Assembly (NCBI RefSeq): GCF_030253575.1
Contig: NC_080559.1
Span: forward strand, 35,377,001 to 35,441,000
DNA: 64,000 nucleotides
DNA from: Rhododendron vialii
Taxonomy: Eukaryota > Streptophyta > Magnoliopsida > Ericales > Ericaceae
Reading direction: 5' to 3'
The notes beneath the pieces are model-generated. The model searched no databases. It worked only from the letters and a program-made list of their open reading frames with translations, and was not told the DNA's origin. Each line of letters opens with the position of its first letter. Position 1 is the first letter of the stretch. The position numbers and the translations under genes are program-made. This document shows, one piece after another, positions 38,365-48,879 of this stretch.

Positions 38365-38964
38365 ATGAGCAAATCCACCGGAAGTGAAGCAGTTGTGCCT
38401 GCAACCATTGAGAGGACTGGAATGCCGAAAGTAATTACAGTGAGCGATGCAATGGTCAAGATGCCAGGGGAGCGATCGCAGGCCTACGAGTGGACTTCAA
38501 AGATCAATCGCGAGGACAAGCTGAGTGGCAGTTATGAACGCTACACGGCGAAGGAGAAGGCTTCTCGAGGAGAACCACACGTGGAGAAAGGAACCGGACG
38601 AGTCGGTGTCAAGGACGAGTTTCAAAAGAGCACGACCGTCAAGTTTGGCAACAAAAATGGCTACAGGGAGTACCAAATTGAAGAGAGGCTTCGAGATGTC
38701 AACTTTGGTGGGAGCAACAACGGAGAACAGGGTCCTAACAAATACACAACGCGTGATGAAAGTGACAGTGACAACAACGAAGAAAGTGACAGTGATGAAA
38801 GTGACAGTGACAACAATGAAGAACAGGGTCCTGACAAATGTTCTACGCGTGATGAAAGTGATAGTGACAGTGACACTGAGGGTGGTTACAACTATGAAAG
38901 TGACAATGACACAGACGGTGGTTACAGCTATAGCTACGACGATAGCGATGATGATGATTATTAG
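38365..38964 (+). CDS. Acidic-tail family protein, array copy 2 (unrecognised)
   Basis: 199 residues, same family as the copies at 36.8 and 40.1 kb. The ATG chosen follows the leader-intron acceptor; the frame is open further upstream only through the intron. The core (about 40-115) contains GSYERYTAKEKASRGEPHVE, TTVKFGNKNGYREYQIEER and DVNFGG. The tail is longer than in copy 1, because a block of the type EQGPxKxxTRDESDSD is duplicated with SD- and NNEE-rich linkers. It ends in Tyr-rich YSYSYDDSDDDDY. The many Ser-Asp and Glu-Ser-Asp steps are classic casein kinase 2 sites (inference). No known domain recognised. Codon use and GC content look like those of an expressed gene. Confidence 0.78.
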   Translation: MSKSTGSEAVVPATIERTGMPKVITVSDAMVKMPGERSQAYEWTSKINREDKLSGSYERYTAKEKASRGEPHVEKGTGRVGVKDEFQKSTTVKFGNKNGYREYQIEERLRDVNFGGSNNGEQGPNKYTTRDESDSDNNEESDSDESDSDNNEEQGPDKCSTRDESDSDSDTEGGYNYESDNDTDGGYSYSYDDSDDDDY

Positions 38965-39435
38965 TAGATTTAGGTATCATCTGATGTGGCACTCAACAAT
39001 CCCCTGTGACATAGCAAGTGACGCATCTTATGGTACCCAAAGTGTGGTAACTAAGTATGGTCATTGTAGCTGAATTCGTTGTTCTTGTTTTCAGTTGGAA
39101 TGTGGAGATTTTTTTTTTGATCCGCGAATGTGGAGATTGTTATGTTTATTTTGAGTGTATTTATGGGTGCTTTCACTGTGGTAGTTCCTAGTAAATAAAC
39201 TGCTCGTTTGGAGGAGCAGAAGTTACCAGTTCTAAGTACTAGGCTCTTACAAGTGTTTGGGGGCCAGTTTCTGATGTACCTGAAGCGTAACTTGGAAGGG
39301 TTTAATGTGCTTTAATGTAATGTCCTGACTGCTCGATGTATTGCATGATTACTCGAGTAACTGTGGTCTGTTTGCATTGCATTATCTTATCGGTTTCTGT
39401 GTTGATAAACAATTGCTGAAGCAACCGTCTAGAAT
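38965..39435. other. Spacer between array copy 2 and MITE
   Basis: 3' region of copy 2; nothing else seen. Confidence 0.45.
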
Positions 39436-39748
39436 AGGGCTGCAAATGAATCGGGCAACTCGACGCTCTACTCATTTAGTAATCGAGCTGAGTTTGAGCT
39501 CGAGTTTTATGCTTGTGTAGAGCTCAACACTCTAAAACTCGGTTCGTTTAGTGAATGAATTATCCGGGCTCAGCCGGGCTTGGGGCTGATTTGTAGGCTT
39601 GGCTCAAAAAACCTCGGCTCATTTGGTGAGAATGAAGCGGTCTTGACTCATTTACAAACAAGCCGAGCTCAAGCTTGGGTCTTAGGCTCGTTTTGTAAAC
39701 GGATCGAGCTCAAACACAACGAAACTTGGCTCAGCTTGTTTGCACCCT
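39436..39748. mobile_element. MITE between array copies 2 and 3
   Basis: Left end AGGGCTGCAAATGAATCGGGC (first part AGGGCTGCAAATGAA) and the complement of the right end AGGGTGCAAACAAGCTGAGCC are imperfect terminal repeats. The interior is rich in GAGCTCGAG and GGCTCG in both orientations, a common plant MITE look. A target duplication was not clear. It lies within 0.4 kb upstream of array copy 3. Confidence 0.55.
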
Positions 39749-40052
39749 ATTTCAGTTTCAAAATGAGAGTAGAATGTTGGCCTTTGTTCACGTAATTTCT
39801 CCTATTTTTATTACTAGGTTTTTTTTTTTTTTTTTGCTAAAAATGATATGTTAATTGAAAAGGTAGCTTTTTCTAGACATACACCATGTTGGAATGAGCG
39901 ATTCACCTGATAATTATGCAAAGTGGAGACTGGGAGAGACTGCACGAAATGAAGACATCTCATGCTTTAGGATGCTTCAGAAGATGACACGTCACTCTGC
40001 AATTATACACCTGAAGCTTTCGTTGCAAGCTTCTCATACTTCTTCTTCTGCT

Positions 40053-40062
40053 TCTATATATT
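40053..40062 (+). promoter_or_regulatory. TATA box of array copy 3
   Basis: TCTATATATT about 60 bases before the ATG of copy 3. With this spacing the leader is short and has no intron, unlike copy 2. Confidence 0.5.
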
Positions 40063-40119
40063 GCTGCCCTTTGAGAGGACGGAGAGAGAGAAACAGAGCA
40101 CCTTTATTGTCAGACAGAC

Positions 40120-40594
40120 ATGGATAACCGAAAGGGCAAAGGGTCGCCACAGGTAGCAACTCCCAGCATATCTTCCAGGAAAACAACACTAGTTGTCTCT
40201 GCTGCATCTCAGGACTTGAAGGTTGGCAGGAAAAGGCGAGCCCCAGGCCCAGCGGAGAGATCACTGGGTTACGAGTGCACTTCAAGAATCAAGCGGGAGG
40301 ACAAGGAGAGCGGCAACTACCAGCGCTACACCACGAAGGAGAAGGCATCGAGCGGCGAGCCACACGTGGAGCGGGGGACCGGGAAAGTGGGTACCAAGAA
40401 CGAGTTCAGGATGAGCTCGACCGTCAAGGTTGGAAACAAGAACTCCGGGTACACTGAATACACGGTGGAAGAGAGGTTTCGTGATGTGGAGTACTTCGGA
40501 AAGCAGCGGATCAGATAGCTACAGCTATGTCGACACTAGTTGCAGTGACTATGGCTACGGGTACAGCTGTGCCAATGACTATGACGATTACTAG
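40120..40594 (+). CDS. Acidic-tail family protein, array copy 3, tail frameshifted
   Basis: The frame from 40120 stops at 40518 after 132 residues. It has an N-terminus unlike the other two copies, and the family core with YQRYTTKEKASSGEPHVE, SSTVKVGNKNSGYTEY and VEERFRDVEYFG. The expected acidic Tyr-rich tail is missing, but codons for it are intact in another frame at 40505-40594: SGSDSYSYVDTS and CSDYGYGYSCANDYDDY, then a stop. One inserted base (or two lost) near 40500 would explain this. So copy 3 is either a truncated protein, a recent pseudogene, or a sequencing error. The feature end here includes the out-of-frame tail. Confidence 0.7.
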
Positions 40595-40900
40595 CTATTA
40601 GGTCCCATCTGTAATAAGTTGTAGCTACGACACTTAGTAATCGTTGTTTTGTGGGTTTTTTTTTTTTTTTTGAAGTACTTGTGCTAGCTTTTGTTGTGGT
40701 AGTTCTTTACTAGTAAGCACGCTAGCTGCTTCTTGGTTTGTTTTCTCATGTGAACTCGGTTTCACAAGAGTTTGTTGACTGTATCTTTTTTAGTGTTAGA
40801 ATATTTAGCACCATCAGATCTGCCCAAATTCAAAGAAAGAAAGTGTCGACATGGCCGGGCCGCTTGCTCTCTATATAGAAATTAATGGAACAGAGAGAGA
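40595..40900. other. Short spacer
   Basis: 3' region of array copy 3; nothing else seen. Confidence 0.4.
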
Positions 40901-41165
40901 GAAAGAGATGAGAGAGAAGAGATAAGAACAGGAACTCAGTTTTTCTCATTCATGACTTGTTCGATGATTACAAGAGAAGCCAGACTTGGCTTTATATACA
41001 TTTCACTAATCCAACTGAAAACACTTGATTAACAACTAATCAACTCAACCGACTTCAACTAATATGCTGACATGGCAACTTAAACAAAGCAGAGATCAAG
41101 TGCATTGAGAACACCTAGTGATTCTCACTTACACACCCCTGCAAACTGATGGGTGTGGTGACTAC
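40901..41165 (-). mobile_element. Copia-type LTR fragment
   Basis: Read on the minus strand this begins with CATCAGTTTGCAGGGGTGTG, the same type of junction seen at the end of the copia coding region near 29.0 kb (GAGTTTGCAGGGGC). It continues through a TATATAAAGCC box and a run ending in AATGAGAAAAACTGAGTTCC, typical of a copia LTR. No coding region is attached, so it is a solo or truncated LTR. Confidence 0.5.
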
Positions 41166-41393
41166 ATGTAAAAAAAAAAATGCAAGAAAATAGAATGGGA
41201 TCAGAAGAAAAATTCATGAACACGAATGCAAGAAATATTTCATTACAAGAATTGTACGAGTTACCTTTTTATACTTAAAGAAAGAAAAGCTTATTAGTAT
41301 TTGATTGTGCAGAAGTAGTAAATGGAACAAGATCAATGAAATTAACCAGACATTCAATAATTAAATGTAAATCAAGCAAAAAAGGAGGCATTA

Positions 41394-42489
41394 GGCCATC
41401 CACAGTGGTATAACCAAAAGACAATTGTTGTTAAAGTTAACAATATTTGTGCAAAAAATGGTTCACAATGGTATAATAAAATTTAGCAACATCCTTAGAA
41501 ATAATCAAATTTTGGGCTTTGGATAACCAAAACTAGCAACTTTTTTCAATAATCAAAATTTGTGAACCCCACACTACATAAATTAACTAATTCCAAAATT
41601 TATATACACATGTATTTTAACTACTATTTTATTCTTCTCTTCTTCACTTGTTCTATATCTTCTTCACTTCAACCACAAACTGTTTCTCTTTTTTTTCCTC
41701 CAAAAGTGAAGCTCATATTTCTCGATCATCTATAATTTAACTCATCGTTCCTGGATTAAGGTATTTTACTATTCTTTTACGTTTCTATTTTAGGCTGCAT
41801 TCTTATGAATTTAACTTAAACTTAACTTAAATATGAAAAATATCTTTATTTGAATTTTTTTCGCATTTTTTAGTTTTGCGCCAAATTTTTATAGGTTATT
41901 GATTCGTCTCAACGAGAGGAATCGGAAAAAGGGTTTTTTTTTTTTTTTTTACTTTTACCCAAGTATTTTTATAAATAATCACTTTTTAGCAAAAAAAAAA
42001 TTGATTTTTTCTACTAAAAAGTGGTTATTCATTTTTTTGTTCCTCCCCCTATGGTTGAGTAAACAAAGAACCTTGCAAAAAAAAAAAAAAAAAGGAAGAA
42101 CCTTGCATTCTTTTCCAAATTTAAGAACACATCTGATCTTTTTTTTTTTTGAAAGATTAAGAAAGTAGTGGATTTGTGATATAGGCTATAGGAATAGGAA
42201 GAAAAAAAAATCGGTGTTATTTTGATAGATAACACTAGGAAGAACACCATATATTCGATATATTTTTGCCCAAAAAAAAAACGTAAATGGAGGGAAGTGA
42301 ATGTCGGGAAACAAAAGGAGAGAGAGAGATTGTGTGAAATTGTAGTGGATCCCTTATTTTTGTTATGGACTAGAAGTAACCATTGTGAACCTCAACATTG
42401 TTAAGCTTAGCAATCTCTTAAGTGAATAATCAAAAGCTGATGTGTCAACTTTTGGTTATCTATTTTTGATTATACCACTGTGGATGGCC
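41394..42489. mobile_element. 1.1-kb PIF/Harbinger-like element
   Basis: Terminal repeats GGCCATCCACAGTGGTATAA match exactly between the left end and the complement of the right end, flanked by TTA on both sides (41391-41393 and 42490-42492), the PIF/Harbinger target duplication. Subterminal GGTTCACAATGG also recurs inverted. The AT-rich interior has poly(A/T) runs and no transposase, so it is non-autonomous. Confidence 0.8.
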
Positions 42490-42793
42490 TTACCTCTTTA
42501 AGTTAGTTGTTTAATTGGAGGATTTAACAGTGGGGAGGGATGGCAATGGAGAATCGTAAAATATTTACTACGTACGTGCTTCCTCGTCGTTTAGTGCTGG
42601 CTTAGGGCATGGTTTCGAAGCAGTACTTAGATAGATATATGAAGGCCGCTGGTCCATAAAATGTCACTCAGGCTACCGAATTCTCCATTGCTGGGCCGCT
42701 TTGTTTCGGGCTTTCGTTTAATCATGGGCCTCTATCTTTATTAGGCCCAGTTGATTACTATACACAAAATCCCAAGTAACACATGGAGCCCTA

Positions 42794-43182
42794 GGCCCCG
42801 TTTGATAATAACGGTGATAGATGGATGTAATTCGTAAAGAGATGGGATTAAGATTGAGATTGGTAATGAGAAGGAATTGATAATGAGTATATTTGTTTGG
42901 GATGTGATTCGATGATGAGATTATTAATATTATGTTTGTTTGAGATGGGATTGGATTGATAGAAGAAATTGGTAATGAGAAGGGATTGATAATGAGGAGA
43001 GGATGAGATGGGATTATCAATACCATCTCCAATATGGTATTAGCAATACCCCCAAATTGGAATATTAGCAATCCCATCTGATTGATAGTCCGGACCATTT
43101 TTGGGAAACCAAACAAGGTATTGATAATACCCCCACTCTACCAATCCAATCCCAACCCCTTGGAGGGTTATCAAACGGGGCC
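42794..43182. mobile_element. Tourist-like MITE, 389 bp
   Basis: Termini GGCCCCGTTTGATAA and its exact complement at the right end, flanked by CTA on both sides (42791-42793, 43183-43185). The interior is made of GATGGGATTGGTAATGAGAAGG-like degenerate repeats (for example GAGATGGGATT) in both orientations. Confidence 0.8.
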
Positions 43183-44444
43183 CTAGTGTACTAGTTTTCT
43201 AAACCAATTACTATTATTCAACCACAAACATTTACACACACACACTTTATACATACATTTACATCTTTTGGAGGAGCCTACATACACAGGAGGTGTAGTG
43301 TGTGTGGGCCCCGATGTGAATATGAGTAAGTTTGTGTACATGTTTGTATAAGTATTTATGGTTGTAGAATGATTGTTGCTAAACTTGGGAGCCCAAAAAT
43401 CGATAGTTTGTGCAAGCAAGCCCAGGTGACGCTCTAGCACACAAATTTCTTCTTCAACTCTTCTACAACCACACTTACACACACAATATGAGAGCGTTTG
43501 TGTGTTTGTGTACATGGTTATAGATTAATTGTTTCTTCTTCCCGTAGAAACGCAATCTAATAAAAGCTTTTTGTTGTTGTGTCCTTTTTGCTGAAATTCA
43601 CACTACAAAAAGGGATTGGGTTTAATTCTGGTTGTGCGCAGATCACAGATTAATAGTAATAATTTGCTTCAACTTCATTTACCAACGTATGATGATCTGC
43701 GCCAGCTAACATGTTTAACCCTTAACCTATGCATGTTACTCAAAAAATTAATCTCGAGTTATACAGTAGTTGCTCGAGATACCTTATAAACCATTCAACA
43801 TTCTCCCAAGTGTCCGATGTGGTACTTAAACTTGGGTTCTCACAATGATCGATTCTGACCCTGATCAATGTTCGATTAACCTATTGTACACCTGCCCGCA
43901 AATTAGAATGAATTGGTGATCAGATCAAATATTGCCTCAAGAAAAGAACTTGTGATGCATGAGAGCAATGAAGCATTTAATTAGTTTCGATCTTCGATCC
44001 AATGAAGCATTTCAGGAACACTCAACTTTTTTGCATCACAGATTTCTGCTCAACGTCAAACTGGGATTTGTAATGCCTAAGCGATTGTGCATGGCCAGCT
44101 AATTTCAGAAGTACCAAAAAAAAAATTATACATATCAACTCATTGTTGATTATAACCGAAATGGTATTTAATATGCTATGCCTCAAACTAGAGTTGATCA
44201 TGAGTACAAGTTTTATTATTCACTGGCTTGTGCAATCGTTAACTTCAAGATTCTGACAATAGTCGAGGCATAAGCCAGTTCAAGAACACCTGCTTTATGG
44301 TAAAAATAAAATAAAATCATAGGAAAGAAAACCACAACAGAACAATTTTATTATGCACACGATTTACAACACCACCAATTACCATCTTCTTCATCTTCCC
44401 TTCTTATGAGCTTCAAAACAATCAGACATCCACACTTGATGTCC
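43183..44444. other. Spacer downstream of MYB gene
   Basis: No gene seen. The right part contains the MYB 3' untranslated region. Confidence 0.45.
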
Positions 44445-45356
44445 TTAGCACTCTAGATTGTAACCTAGTACATAATCCTCGTACGTCCCCTTTGATCGAA
44501 CGACAGAAGTAGAATCCCAAGAGTTTAAGGAAGCTGATTTCGAGTCTAACTGATCATTAGACCACCAAATCGAATTGTTCTTTGAGCAATCGATTTCCTT
44601 AAAACAATCAAATTCAGCTATTGATTCCTCCCGCGGTTGAAACCCAACATCGACCTCCCCTTGGAATGTCTGAATTCCTTCGTTTGATTGTTCGATTCCA
44701 GCTAAACTTGGCACAATAGTTGAGTCCAGTAGATTTCTTCCATTGTTGAAGCCAAGTGAACTATCCATAAGATTGTCCAAATTTAAATTGCTTATTTGTT
44801 CATAGATTCCAACCTTTTGTCCTTGACCTAGTTGAGTACTAGAAGAGGAAAACTGCATGGGGTTAATGCTCTGAACCATCTTTTCTTGGAGGGGAAGCAA
44901 CTTAGGCCACATTGAAACGTTGTTGTAGAAACACATATTAGAGTTTTGAAGCTGCATGTGGAGCTGAAGTCTTTCAAGGGCCGAGTCGCTGAGGATCGGC
45001 GAACACGATTTTTCTTCGATCCCATTTGTATCTTTCGGGTCATGGCTCATTGTTGATAGGCGATTGATGTTTGAATTCTTGCGCCTTCCAAGCAATTTCT
45101 TCTTTAGCCTGGTGTTCCAATAATTCTTGATGTCGTTATCGGTTCTTCCAGGCAATTGTGCAGCAATTATGGACCACCTATATAAATTCACATACATAGA
45201 ATCCGGTCAGAAATAATTTTACTAAGAACTAGAACACGCCATAGAGGTTTGGATCTGGAGCTGAGGGAATATATTAATTCTTTAACTAGAGAATGATGGA
45301 CAAAGACATAGGACAAGAAACTTAGGTTGAAATTCATGCCAAGGGGGGGGGGGGGG

Positions 45357-45405
<49 letters not shown>

Positions 45406-45852
45406 TCCCTATACTTATATAGAGACTGCATATGATGTTGTCTTCTTCCTCAGAGAATCCCCCATGCTTGATGTTGGGCCTCAAATAATTCAGCCATCTT
45501 AGCCTGCAACTCTTTCCACATCGCTTAAGCCCTGTGTGTTGATCGGAAATCATGTCATATTCAATGAGTTTGAGAAATAAATGCATCTTTTCAAACACAT
45601 GGTGTTGAAAACTTGAAATACATATTCTAAAGGTAGAAAGTTTCTTATGAAAAATTAATTAGTTCAAATTGATGTGGCAGTGATATTGTTTAAGATTATT
45701 TAAAACCACAATTTGTGATTGCATAGGATCAGAAACTGCTACATCAATCTTTTGTATGATCATTTGCAAGACCAAATCATTCTGTATCGAAATAGTGTAC
45801 GAAAGTTCCATTGGTAGAGTAAAACCCTAATCCAAAATAGCTAATATGGGGG

Positions 45853-45950
<98 letters not shown>

Positions 45951-46087
45951 CCAATCTTCTGTGGGAGAGCAATCCAGTTATTACCAGTACCATACTTCTC
46001 AATATAAGCCTTAAGCTTTGCATCTTCTTCAGGAGACCACGGACCCTTCTTCACATTGGCCTTGTCACAGCATGGTGCTCTACCCAT
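44445..46087 (-). CDS. R2R3-MYB transcription factor, MYB36/68/84 type
   Basis: Three exons on minus: 46087-45952, 45531-45402, 45177-44445, giving 332 residues with the classic R2R3-MYB intron positions. R2 spans about 13-63 ([19 protein letters not shown] ... [14 protein letters not shown]). R3 follows ([17 protein letters not shown] ... [19 protein letters not shown]) with the usual Phe in place of its first Trp. [20 protein letters not shown] and [15 protein letters not shown] match Arabidopsis MYB36, MYB68 and MYB84 (subgroup 14). These act in the nucleus in root endodermis (Casparian strip), branching or meristem control. The C-terminal region is divergent, so the exact orthologue is open. 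The bHLH-binding motif of subgroup 5/6 MYBs is absent. Both introns begin with long GA tracts. Confidence 0.93.
45343..45400. repeat. Poly(G)-(GA)n in MYB intron 2
   Basis: Seventeen Gs followed by about 20 GA units on plus. On the gene strand this is GT followed at once by CT repeats, so the microsatellite forms the intron's 5' end. Confidence 0.9.
45856..45946. repeat. (TA)n-(GA)n in MYB intron 1
   Basis: About 20 TA units then about 25 GA units on plus. On the gene strand the CT repeats begin six bases inside the intron, right after the donor GTAAAT. Confidence 0.9.
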
Positions 46088-46093
46088 TTCTTT

Positions 46094-46098
<5 letters not shown>

Positions 46099-46140
<42 letters not shown>
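46099..46140 (-). repeat. (GA)n in MYB leader
   Basis: CT repeats on plus, GA on the gene strand, ending 12 bases before the MYB ATG. A further CT tract lies at 46279-46310. Confidence 0.85.
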
Positions 46141-46141
<1 letters not shown>

Positions 46142-46207
46142 CTGTAAGTGTAAAAATGATTGAAGTTCTTTGTGATTGTTGCGGAAAAATGTTGAAAGGG
46201 AAGACCA

Positions 46208-46217
46208 AGCTTTATAG
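46208..46217 (-). promoter_or_regulatory. MYB TATA box
   Basis: CTATAAAG on the minus strand about 120 bases before the ATG, upstream of the GA leader tract. Confidence 0.55.
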
Positions 46218-46274
46218 ATAGGAAATGTCGGTGACGTGATGCTCATGAGGACCAAAAAAGTCCCCCACCATCAA

Positions 46275-46310
<36 letters not shown>

Positions 46311-46313
<3 letters not shown>

Positions 46314-47154
46314 GAAATTTGGGTTAGTTCATCGTTCATTCATTAATATATTCTTGTTAACAAGTACGAACACATACTTAACCTAGACAAAGCACCACAC
46401 AAATAATCTTCCACTTTAGTGTTTTAAAATACATAGCCTTTTAGACTCCACTAGTTTATATTATGAAAAAGCAAGCAAGGGTAACAGTGAAATTAAGAGA
46501 GAAACCTCTATCGTCTTTAATCGTTTGTCGCGAATACACCTTTAAATGTTCGATAATTGAGCTATGCCTTTAGGTATTATATGGTTAAGGGATAAATACG
46601 AGAAAATCAATCAAAAACCTGAAACAGATCACAGTTGTATAATAAGCTAAAAATTTGTAAAAATATTCGGTTAATTTGTGTGCCGATATATTTCAAACTA
46701 AATGCAAAAAACAAGAGTTATCAGATTATGGATGGTGAGAAATGATTATTTGTGGCACAGCCGCACAGGAAAAAATTGTGTTGAAATGCAGGAAAATAAC
46801 AAACCGAAGCAACTGTTTAGGGCTTGTTTGGTAAAATATCTTCACAAAGCAAGAACTATTACTAATCGATCATATAATATACGGTATATTATATACCGGA
46901 AGTCTTTCGAGAATTTGATAATTAATGTAGAAAGGGCTCCCTAATAATTCTTAGAGTAATTGATTAAAATTATTGTTTGATCCTAAAATTGTCACCAACA
47001 TATCCTAATTCTAATTGTAGTGGAAGGACTTTAGGGTTTCACAAGTCCTTTTCGAAGCTCTGCACTTAAGTTTTAAATATCTGAAAAAAGAAGAGTCTTT
47101 TTTTTTTTTTTTTGTAACGGAGGAACAGCCCAACAGCCAAGCTACTAAAATAGT
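46311..47154. other. Spacer upstream of MYB
   Basis: MYB promoter region. No other gene seen. A T-run near 47100 followed by GTAACGGAGGAACAGCCC looks like a LINE tail on the minus strand. Confidence 0.4.
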
Positions 47155-47370
47155 GTTTCAGTTTACCCCTTTAAAAAATAAGTACTTATTTGTAATTTTC
47201 AAGCTTAAAAATAATAAGTTTATTGAAATCAAAAAATATGCAATATGAATCTTGTTTGATACCCTGCAAAAAAAAATTGAAAAATTATTTTCGTAAACTC
47301 ATTATTTTTAAGCTTGAAAATATGTGATTATTTTTTAAATACTTATTTTGGAATGTAGAACGGGGCCTAA
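47155..47370. mobile_element. Foldback MITE
   Basis: AAATACTTATTT-type and AAGCTTAAAAATAATAAGTTT-type segments (core AAGCTTAAAAATAAT) recur as inverted partners around a centre near 47262. The right end reads GAACGGGGCCTAAA, a common Tourist-like terminus. Confidence 0.5.
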
Positions 47371-47439
47371 ATAGACCCGACCACGCAATCCAAACCTCCG
47401 AAGAGCTAGCTTGCGCGCAGCCACACTATTTACGGCCCA

Positions 47440-47545
47440 CCATTTACTGTAATGTGTTCACCTTGTGGGGAATCAAACTCCAGACCTTGAGAAGTACTCC
47501 CAAAATCTAGGTATCCACCGGAATCACTCGGCCGACCCTGAGTGT
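47440..47545 (-). mobile_element. tRNA-like SINE head
   Basis: On the minus strand GGCCGAGTGATTCCGGTGG (A-box-like) is followed about 45 bases later by GGAGTTTGATTCCCC (B-box-like), a Pol III promoter layout. The 3' extent is unclear. Confidence 0.45.
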
Positions 47546-48831
47546 GTGAAAGTCTTATACTTTTTACACGTCAGTATAATTCCATTTCAGGTCAGATTTC
47601 TTCACGTCCTATATTTTCAATGTAGCAATTTTAAGCATGGGGTTTTATATAGTATATAATATATATCTCTATCTTCTGTCAATTTGATAAGTTTTCAACC
47701 CCAGCCTACACGTTACGGTTCTGTTGGTCATGAAAACTTTTCCCGCAACAGATCAAGTCATTAATCAAGTCAAAAGACAATAATTGTAGTCTGAATCAAT
47801 TAGCTAGCTGGGTTTGTGTCTCTTGAAAAAATAAATATTGACGTGGAAGAATTTTAAGGGGTAGACCAATAGTAAACCATTTCATTCTAATTCTAAACCC
47901 TTTTGAGGCTCTCTCAAGATTTAAACTCGACAATTACTTGGTGAGGAATTAAGGGGAGATAGATGTAAAATATTACTCCCTCCGTACTTTTTAGATAGTT
48001 CTTTACGAGAAAACGTGTAACTTTTGAATTAAAAAATAAAGTTCTTTCGTACATGACTTTTCGAGTTTCTTCGCACCAAATAAAAATCTCGATTAGTTCT
48101 TTTATTCAGTGCAAAAAAACTAAAAATTAAAAAAGCGGAAGTACTTTATTGAAATGGGACAGAGAGTATGAATGAAATTAATGTATGCATAAGTTGGTCC
48201 GAACACATGAGAAGAATATTGGGAACAAAGCTAGCTCTAGCTCCGGATACTTTTCATCATGCAGGGAGAAAAAAAAAGTTAAAGGACAAATAATTGTTAT
48301 GAACCCTAGATTACGCAAGTTGGCTAGCTCGGGTTTTGTGTTAAAGTACAATAGAAGCAAGACAATTATTAAACAAGAAAAGTAGGAAAAAACAAAAACA
48401 AAAACAAAAACAAAAAAAAGGGTGGGCCTTGAGAATTATAGCGCGCCCCTTTAGAGATCAGAAGCCCGATTCATTGACATTTGTTTGCTGCCATAATAAT
48501 CTTCTAATCACTTATTATATACGGTAGTAATCAAGAAAGCAGAAGAATGGGTCCAGAACCACACTGACGCAGAGAAATAACAAGAGGAAACTATCAAAAT
48601 TTCAAAAAGCACTCACTCCCACATATATTAATATATTCCGATCAACATAATTAAGATGGACTTAGATTTTAGGGGAAAAGAAAACATCTTCTGTTTGTCT
48701 CTGTCTCATTACTAGAATCTCTCTCTCTCTCTCTCTGCAAAAGACACTTCATGCATCATCAACGAGACCATTGGGTAAGACTTTTAAAAGGTGAGCTGGT
48801 GAAGGGTTTCTTGATAAGAAGATAAGCTTGG
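47546..48831. other. Spacer
   Basis: No gene seen. A short CT tract lies at 48718-48737. Confidence 0.4.
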
Positions 48832-48861
48832 GTTAGGGTTAGGGTTAGGGTTAGTGTTAGG
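48832..48861. repeat. Interstitial TTAGGG-type repeat
   Basis: GGGTTA repeated four times, then GTGTTAGG. This is the six-base telomere unit, not the seven-base TTTAGGG of most plants. With so few units it may be chance or slippage. Confidence 0.7.
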
Positions 48862-48879
48862 TTATGAACAGCGAGATTA

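Noticed and set aside
38525..39073. A 182-codon Met/Thr/Val-rich frame overlapping array copy 2
   Set aside because: It is the +1 shadow of the acidic-tail gene; GATGAAAGTGACAGTGAC read out of frame gives the Val-Thr-Met repeats.
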